From Paenibacillus sp. JCM 10914 (lineage in GTDB: Bacteria; Bacillota; Bacilli; Paenibacillales; Paenibacillaceae), in contig NZ_BAZR01000026.1 in assembly GCF_001315105.1 (NCBI RefSeq), positions 1 through 64,000 of the forward strand: DNA of 64,000 nt, given 5' to 3'. Positions within the stretch are counted from its first letter, which is position 1. Each line of letters opens with the position of its first letter. A model generated the notes under the pieces. It saw only the letters and a list, made by a program, of their open reading frames with translations, had not been told where the DNA came from and searched no databases. The translations under genes and the position numbers were made by a program. This document shows positions 58,885 to 64,000 of this stretch, in pieces.

Positions 58885-59763
58885 ATGATTAAACCGTCTT
58901 TTCCCTTCGAAAAAAAGCGTCAACGAGTGTATGGTCTAGAAATGGCCTACGTGGACGAAGGAAGTGGCGATCCGATTGTCTTCCTGCACGGCAATCCTAC
59001 TTCCTCTTATCTTTGGCGCAACATCATGCCTTACGCACAGAAGTTTGGTCGCTGTATAGCACCTGATCTCGTCGGCATGGGAGATTCCGACAAACTCCCG
59101 AACAGCGGTCCTAACTCGTACACCTTCGTCGAGCACCGCCGCTATCTCGACCAGTTGCTCGAACAGTTGGGCGTCAGGGAGCGTGTAACGTTCGTCGTGC
59201 ACGACTGGGGATCGGCGCTGGGGTTCGATTGGGCGAAGCGTCATCCCGGTGCGATAACAGGCATTGCTTATATGGAGGCGATAATTATGCCGAGCAACTG
59301 GAGCGATACGCAGGAGGAAGCACGCAAAGTGTTTCAAGCGATTCGGTCGACAGAAGGGGAACAAATGGTGCTGGAGCAAAATTCGTTCATCGAGTTCAAC
59401 CTGCCGGTTAACATCCTGCGCAAGTTGACGGATGAAGAGATGGCCCAGTACCGCCGCCCATTCCTGGAGCCGGGCGAAAGCCGCCGTCCTATGCTCAGTT
59501 GGCCGCGTCAGCTTCCGATCGGCAGCGAGCCGGCCGATGTCGTAGCGATTGTCTCCGAATACGGCGAATTTCTGGCGCAGAGCACGTTTCCTAAACTTTT
59601 CGTTCATTGCGAACCCGGCAGAATGCTGCAAGCCCACATCGATTTCTGCCGTACTTGGCCATCGCAGACGGAAGTTACGGTACCGGGCCTTCACTACCCG
59701 CAAGAAGACGCGCCCGATGCAGTCGGCGAAGCGCTTGCTGTATGGTTGGAAAAATTGACCTAA
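58885..59763 (+). CDS. Haloalkane dehalogenase
   Basis: The 292-residue alpha/beta hydrolase has the dehalogenase set: oxyanion/halide HGNPTSSYLWR, nucleophile Asp with the halide Trp in VVHDWGSALGFDWAKRHP (Asp near residue 106), the cap segment YMEAIIMPSNW, acid in FNLP-type loop/E near KLFVHCEPG and base His in GLHYPQED. It hydrolyses the carbon-halogen bond of haloalkanes to an alcohol and halide. These motifs resemble subfamily II (DhaA/LinB). AAAGGTGAG precedes the ATG. GC content of the gene is visibly higher than that of the neighbouring TetR gene, which suggests transfer. Confidence 0.9.
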   Translation: MIKPSFPFEKKRQRVYGLEMAYVDEGSGDPIVFLHGNPTSSYLWRNIMPYAQKFGRCIAPDLVGMGDSDKLPNSGPNSYTFVEHRRYLDQLLEQLGVRERVTFVVHDWGSALGFDWAKRHPGAITGIAYMEAIIMPSNWSDTQEEARKVFQAIRSTEGEQMVLEQNSFIEFNLPVNILRKLTDEEMAQYRRPFLEPGESRRPMLSWPRQLPIGSEPADVVAIVSEYGEFLAQSTFPKLFVHCEPGRMLQAHIDFCRTWPSQTEVTVPGLHYPQEDAPDAVGEALAVWLEKLT

Positions 59764-60073
59764 TGACGGTTGTTTAAAGGCTTGTCACAAGACTGTTATC
59801 CTCAAATCGCGTGGAAAGAATGAACATTATTCGAATCACGAACCACTACCAAATGCTAAGAACACGCTGAATGTGGCGTGTTCTTAGCATTTGGTGATGG
59901 AAACGAATCCATGTCTTCGTTTTTAATAACATGATCTGACTTCAGGATTTAGGTGAATGACACGTTTCTACGCTTTCCACCAATGTGTAGTACCCTCCCT
60001 CTGTTGTCCCCCGACTTCTTCGAGACACTTTCACACTGCTTTTCTGTTTCTATCGTTACTCTAGTAACGTCAC
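59764..60073. other. Intergenic region with terminator
   Basis: Apart from the terminator at 59847-59893 nothing is supported. Confidence 0.5.
59847..59893. terminator. Strong terminator after the dehalogenase gene
   Basis: ACCAAATGCTAAGAACACG and its exact complement pair around a nine-base loop. No long T tract follows. Confidence 0.75.
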
Positions 60074-60526
60074 TTATTTATTACCGAGTTGTTCCGCCAA
60101 ACCGATTAGAAGTCCTTCTTTACCACGGATGTAGCAGAGGCGATACGAGTCCTCGTACTGAACCACTTCGCCAACGAGGTGAGCACCATACTTCGTGAGT
60201 CTGGATACCATTTCGTCAATGTCCTCAACGGTGAACATGACGCGTAGATAACCGAGGGCATTTACAGGAGCCGTTCGGTGATCTGATATAGTAGGTGGGT
60301 TGAGAAATCGCGAAAGTTCAAGTCGGCTGTGGCCATCTGGGGTAACCATCATAGCAATTTCTACACGCTGTGTACCCAGCCCGGTTACGCGACCAGCCCA
60401 TTCACCTTCGACAGTAGTTCGCCCTTCGAGCTTCAAGCCAATTTCCTCAAAGAAAGAGATTGTGTCATCAAGGGATTCTACAACGATGCCAACATTGTCC
60501 ATTCTTAGTAATTTGTTATTTGCCAT
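60074..60526 (-). CDS. VOC (glyoxalase/dioxygenase superfamily) protein
   Basis: The 150-residue protein has one beta-alpha-beta-beta-beta repeat at each half (MDNVGIVVESLDDTISFFEE, RVEIAMM, GHSRLELSRF; then GYLRVMFTVEDIDEMVSRLT, CYIRGKEGLLIGLAEQLG). Metal ligands are plausible at His/Glu of GHSRLELS, but the set is incomplete, so its activity (resistance, epimerase, dioxygenase) is open. AAGGAGATC precedes the ATG. Confidence 0.85.
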   Translation of the reverse strand: MANNKLLRMDNVGIVVESLDDTISFFEEIGLKLEGRTTVEGEWAGRVTGLGTQRVEIAMMVTPDGHSRLELSRFLNPPTISDHRTAPVNALGYLRVMFTVEDIDEMVSRLTKYGAHLVGEVVQYEDSYRLCYIRGKEGLLIGLAEQLGNK

Positions 60527-60705
60527 AGTTTGATCTCCTTATGTACAAATTTATTACCTGATCATCTTCATCTTTATTCTAGCAAGAATTTCTAATTCAT
60601 TCCAAACGATTTGGCAGCACCCCTGTATGTGGGGCAAAACAAGGTCAAATACTCGAGTCTGTTACTCGTGTGTAGAACATCTTCCCATGATATAAGAAGA
60701 CGAAA

Positions 60706-61854
60706 TTAAGCTCGCGGCTGCCGCCTATCCTGCTGGGAAGTCCGTATCGAGCGTCCCTTGTGCAGCTTGAGAATCAGGCGAATTAGCGGTGGCACGGCGA
60801 GCATGATGAAGAACGTGCGAAAAAGCTGAAAGCCCGCAACCATAGGCAGATCGGCATTGACCTCATGAGCCAGGATGCTAATCTGGTCGCTGCCTCCAGG
60901 AGCCATGCTCAATAGCGCCGTGGCAGGTGCGAACCCGCATAGCAGGTATAGCAGCAAGCTGAGCCCGGCTGCACCTGTGATCAGTAATAGTGAGCTGCCC
61001 ATCGCGTAGCCGATCGTTCGCAGCTTGTGCTGTATGCCTGAGGGTTTCAGCATGAGGCCAATACCCGTGCCAAGCATGAGTTGAGCCGCATCGCTGGCGA
61101 TAATCGGCATCTCAGGGGCCGGCTGCCACAGCAGTTGCAGTAGCATGACGCCAAGCATGGGTCCGAGCAGATAAGGAGTGGGCAGCTTGATTCGGCGGGC
61201 TGCGAGTGCGCTTGCCCAAGCTGTAATGACGAATGCGAACATTTCCCAAGACAGCCCTGCCCCAACCCGGACACCTTCAGGAACCGTGTTGGCACCCGAG
61301 ATTACCTCGTCCGTCAGCGCGGCACGATCCACTCCATACAATGGACTGAACAGCAGCAGCGGCACCGCGAGGATGACCATCATCAGCCGAATAACCTGGT
61401 AGACGGTCACTGTTGTCAGATCAATTCCCTTGGTCTCCTCCGCCAGAATGAGTGTCTGGGTCAGTCCTCCAGGGATGCTCCCCATCAGTATCGTGGGAAA
61501 ATCAAGGCCTGACAGTCGGGACATCAGATATGCAAACGCGCCGGACATCAGCATTAGCATTCCCGTCAGAAGCAGCATAGCAGGCAGATAACCTGCCATC
61601 GCCCACAGTGTCTCCATTGTAAATGACAAGCCGATCATATAACCGATCAGAATCATGGCGACATTGCGTATGCTACTATGCCAAGGAAGCGATATTTTGA
61701 AGATCAGCGAGACAGCCAGAGTGAGCACCATCGGTCCGAGCAGCCATGGCACAGGAATGTCGATCCAGGTGAACAATAGCCCTCCAAGGAACGCTACAGC
61801 GAATGTGGTGAGATGGCGCTTGAGCTCGCTCAGGCCAGATTTTGATTTGTCCAT
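60706..61854 (-). CDS. AbrB family (putative ammonia monooxygenase-like) membrane protein
   Basis: The 382-residue protein has about ten to eleven membrane helices in two homologous halves. The internal duplication is visible: PWLLGPMVLTLAVSL / GGLTQTLILAEE in the first half and PYLLGPMLGVMLLQLL / GGSDQISILAHEVNADLPMV in the second. This is the AbrB family (E. coli AbrB), which is unrelated to the DNA-binding AbrB; transport is suspected. GGAGTATAAC precedes the ATG. Confidence 0.85.
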   Translation of the reverse strand: MDKSKSGLSELKRHLTTFAVAFLGGLLFTWIDIPVPWLLGPMVLTLAVSLIFKISLPWHSSIRNVAMILIGYMIGLSFTMETLWAMAGYLPAMLLLTGMLMLMSGAFAYLMSRLSGLDFPTILMGSIPGGLTQTLILAEETKGIDLTTVTVYQVIRLMMVILAVPLLLFSPLYGVDRAALTDEVISGANTVPEGVRVGAGLSWEMFAFVITAWASALAARRIKLPTPYLLGPMLGVMLLQLLWQPAPEMPIIASDAAQLMLGTGIGLMLKPSGIQHKLRTIGYAMGSSLLLITGAAGLSLLLYLLCGFAPATALLSMAPGGSDQISILAHEVNADLPMVAGFQLFRTFFIMLAVPPLIRLILKLHKGRSIRTSQQDRRQPRA

Positions 61855-61884
61855 GTTATACTCCTATATCCAACTTCTTTATAC

Positions 61885-62022
61885 CTTGCGCTTAGTAATT
61901 TTACCAATAACATAGTGTTTAGTCCAAATGAGAAGAATCCGACACGAGACCACCAAGAACAATTGATTGAGGCTTTGAAAAGTGTTTTGAAGCGTCTTTT
62001 TACTTCCTTAAACACAGAATGA
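61885..62022 (+). pseudogene. Short coding-like relic
   Basis: An open plus-strand stretch reads LALSNFTNNIVFSPNEKNPT, RDHQEQLIEALKSVLKRLFT and SLNTE stop. The heptad-like tail looks coding, but no start is present. It is not recognised and may be chance. Confidence 0.2.
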
Positions 62023-62026
62023 CTTC

Positions 62027-62920
62027 TTAGTGGTTATGTTCAGTTCTATGCTTTCGAAAATCTTTGGGTGTTCTTTTGTGGTGCTTTTTAAAGGACTGAA
62101 TAAAGTGATTGACATGATTGAAGCCTACACTACCGGCGATCTCGGTTACGGTATCGTCCGTTGATATTAATAATTCACTGCTTTTCTTAATCCGGTATTT
62201 GATCAGGTACTCATATGGCGTCATGTGAACCGTTTTTTTAAAACAGCGGGTGCACTCCGAGATGCTCAGATGTGCAGCATCGGCAATTTCTTGCAGCGTT
62301 ACAGGAAACGAGTAGTTTAGATGTATGAAGCTAAGCATCAATTGCAGTCTCTCCTGTTGCCGCTTCACGTGATTCGGTGCTTCCTCGGGAGAGACCGATA
62401 TATTTGAGATCAAGACGAACCATAGCTGTACGGTTTGTATCGAAACCTCATATTCCCATCCCCAGCTTTTTTTATATTAAACTTCTTTCTCATTTGCCAA
62501 AGGATGTCCAATACCTGCTTCTCCCACTCCTTGTCTCCTTTGATCACCAGCGAAACGAAAGAAGAATTGGTAAAAGGGAGAACATAATTTTTTTTCCATG
62601 GCACTGTCCGTGTAGAAGGAGAGCAGTTTCTCAGGAAAATTGAAGCTCACATATTGACCTTCATGTGTTAGCTGCGTTGTCACATGAAGAACTCCCTTGT
62701 TGATCAGAATCGCCTGGCCGGTTTCCAGCTCATGATCAATCCCATTTACTTGAATAATCAGTTTTCCTTTCGTCACTAAAGTGATCTGCAACTCCTCGTG
62801 CCAGTGCAGGTCGTTGAATCCTCTGCCTTCAGGAATACTTGTATGAAGCGTATGCGTGTACATGATATAAGGAAATGAATCGTCGGGATACAAAATAGTC
62901 TCATGCAGCGGATTAGCCAT
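62027..62920 (-). pseudogene. AraC family regulator, two homopolymer frameshifts
   Basis: The N-terminal cupin part (from ATG 62920, AAAGGAGATTC upstream) has FNDLHWHEELQITLVTKGKL and GQAILINKGVLHVTT. Near 62588-62595 a run of eight A (minus strand) contains one base too many; the proper frame continues NYVLPFTNSSFVSLVIKGDK. Near 62411 one T is missing; the last frame gives ISNISVSPEEAPNHVKRQQE and the two helix-turn-helix motifs (LQEIADAAHLSISECTRCFKK, VTEIAGSVGFNHVNHFIQSF KKHHKRTPKDFR). The full protein has about 298 residues. It is divergent from the DMT transporter and likely controls it. Confidence 0.85.
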
Positions 62921-63072
62921 TATAAGAATCTCCTTTCTATGACGATAAATCTATATAAAAGAAAGATATATTTGCACAAAAAAACAAAAATCGATGATAT
63001 TATTATATCATGAATCTGGCTTATCACTAGCCTGTGCACAGACGATTGGATAGGCCCTCTTGGAGGGTTATA

Positions 63073-63957
63073 GTGAAAAGATACAAATCATCGTTACCGC
63101 TTCATCCTTATATACTACTGTTCATCGCTATTCTGTCGGTATCCGTATCTTCGATCATGATCAAATCTTCAGATACACCAACCGCTGTAGCCGGTATGTA
63201 CAGACTTTATTTATCGGCAATCATTATGCTTCCATTTGTCCCCTGGAAAACGCTCCGCTCCTCAAAAATGTACTCAAAGGATTGGAAAACCGTTTTTTTG
63301 GCCGGCCTGCTTCTGGGTTTGCATTTCCTGTTTTGGATGGAGTCATTGGTATATACCTCTGTCGCGAGTTCCATGGTGATCTTGGCGCTACAGCCTTTGT
63401 TTGTGATGATCGGTTCGTACTTTATGTTTAAGGAACGAGCGAGCGTTCTGACCGTTCTCTGCTTGGTCGCCGCACTGTTTGGCTCAATCATTATCGCATG
63501 GGGAGATATTGGCGTTTCAAGAGAAGCTTTGATCGGGGACGGTTTATCTCTGGTAGGAACGATACTAGTCGCAGCTTATATGCTGGTCGGACAGAAAGTG
63601 AGCCAAAAAATCAATTCAATCCTATACAGTGTTGTCGTCTTCTTTATTGGTGGAAGTGTCCTGCTCGTCTACAGTTTGTTGAATAATCTTTCTTTGACCA
63701 ATTACACATCTTCGGATTGGACATATTTCCTTCTGCTTGCGATCATTCCCACGATCTTTGGCCAATATATTTTCAACCTGCTGCTCAAGTTCATCGGTGC
63801 AACAACCGTTTCCGTAGGCATTATCGGCGAACCTGTGTTGGCCATTATTCTGGCTTATCTATTCTTGGGAGAAATGATCTCCGCATTTCAATTTGTAGGT
63901 GGTTTGATTACGCTGCTGGGCTTACTGATATACTTTGGCTGCAAACCTAACCTTTAA
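63073..63957 (+). CDS. DMT/EamA family transporter
   Basis: The 294-residue protein has ten membrane helices in two EamA repeats (AVAGMYRLYLSAIIMLPFV ... IMIGSYFMF-like LFVMIGSYFMFKERASVL; GDGLSLVGTILVAAYMLVGQ ... GIIGEPVLAIILAYLFLGE). Such transporters export amino acids or metabolites. The GTG at 63073 follows TTGGAGGGT by five bases and is preferred to the GTG at 63034. It is divergent from an AraC regulator. Confidence 0.87.
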   Translation: MKRYKSSLPLHPYILLFIAILSVSVSSIMIKSSDTPTAVAGMYRLYLSAIIMLPFVPWKTLRSSKMYSKDWKTVFLAGLLLGLHFLFWMESLVYTSVASSMVILALQPLFVMIGSYFMFKERASVLTVLCLVAALFGSIIIAWGDIGVSREALIGDGLSLVGTILVAAYMLVGQKVSQKINSILYSVVVFFIGGSVLLVYSLLNNLSLTNYTSSDWTYFLLLAIIPTIFGQYIFNLLLKFIGATTVSVGIIGEPVLAIILAYLFLGEMISAFQFVGGLITLLGLLIYFGCKPNL

Positions 63958-64000
63958 GTATTCATCTGCCCAATATCTTTCGCATTGATTGGTGCAATAC

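Noticed and set aside
58936..59703. A 255-codon open frame on the strand opposite the haloalkane dehalogenase
   Set aside because: It lies wholly inside a gene with complete catalytic motifs, has no ribosome binding site and its translation is rich in Arg and His without any family pattern; high GC of the gene explains the open antisense frame.
1..64000. CRISPR arrays, tRNA or rRNA genes, intact prophage or integrative element
   Set aside because: No regularly spaced short direct repeats, cloverleaf-like sequences, rRNA signatures, integrase or phage structural genes were found.

Overview
The window looks like chromosome of a low-to-moderate GC Firmicute, most likely Paenibacillaceae (Paenibacillus or a close relative). 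Reasons: strong GGAGG-type ribosome binding sites, two copper-amine-oxidase-N 'stalk domain' proteins, an Lpl-type sugar ABC transporter beside Gfo/Idh/MocA oxidoreductases, a perfect CcpA cre site, a T-box riboswitch and several OmpR-type two-component systems. There is no rRNA, tRNA, CRISPR array or intact insertion sequence; mobile DNA appears only as fragments.

Layout. 1-656: edge-truncated MFS exporter. 1091-7172 (minus): envelope operon RR-HK-lipoprotein-FtsW-RodA-LCP. 7173-9000: gene graveyard (TPR, glycosyltransferase and small membrane protein remnants) plus a DUF1772 protein. 9001-13607 (minus): histidine kinase/response regulator driving a fused ABC ATPase-permease. 13608-15400: decayed partial copy of that ABC gene and transposase debris. 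15405-19357: chemoreceptor and secreted gamma-glutamyltransferase. 20406-24241: thiol-redox operon (Lgt-like membrane protein, CcdA, TlpA/ResA, response regulator, kinase). 24506-26889: GNAT, chloramphenicol-phosphotransferase-like kinase, DUF421. 27264-35633: sugar or polyol uptake and oxidation locus (LplB/LplC/SBP, PhyH dioxygenase, two Gfo/Idh/MocA dehydrogenases, GntR-LacI regulator) with a cre site and repeated ATATTCAATAT operators. 36425-41192 (plus): TetR and a sulfonate uptake/desulfonation operon. 41385-44907: hydrolase, DUF1330, DUF2239 and an MFS transporter under a T-box. 45668-47631: GAPDH and a divergent AraC regulator. 49143-50053: SpoU-family RNA methyltransferase behind a leader peptide and mutually exclusive RNA helices. 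50272-57847: small secreted/membrane proteins, ArsR-AHSA1 operon, beta-lactamase-fold hydrolase, second CPT-like kinase, PadR-DUF4180 fusion, stalk protein. 58171-59763: TetR and haloalkane dehalogenase sharing one operator sequence. 60074-63957: VOC protein, AbrB-type membrane protein, AraC and divergent DMT transporter.

Three things stand out. (1) The methyltransferase at 49310 has an erm-like attenuator architecture, suggesting an antibiotic-inducible rRNA methylase. (2) An MFS transporter is preceded by a complete T-box whose specifier reads GUC (valine). (3) A roughly 150 bp intergenic repeat occurs about nine times, always in the same orientation, and carries a hairpin/U-tract that acts on the minus strand; most copies sit at the 3' ends of minus-strand genes.

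Many otherwise intact genes (ftsW, the ABC fusion, three regulators/kinases, lplC, the sulfonate ATPase and monooxygenase) are broken by single-base indels, nearly all one-base deletions in short homopolymers. That pattern fits consensus errors of the source sequence better than real decay, so these genes are described as if whole, with the break noted. All functions are inferred from motifs read by eye; no database search was possible.
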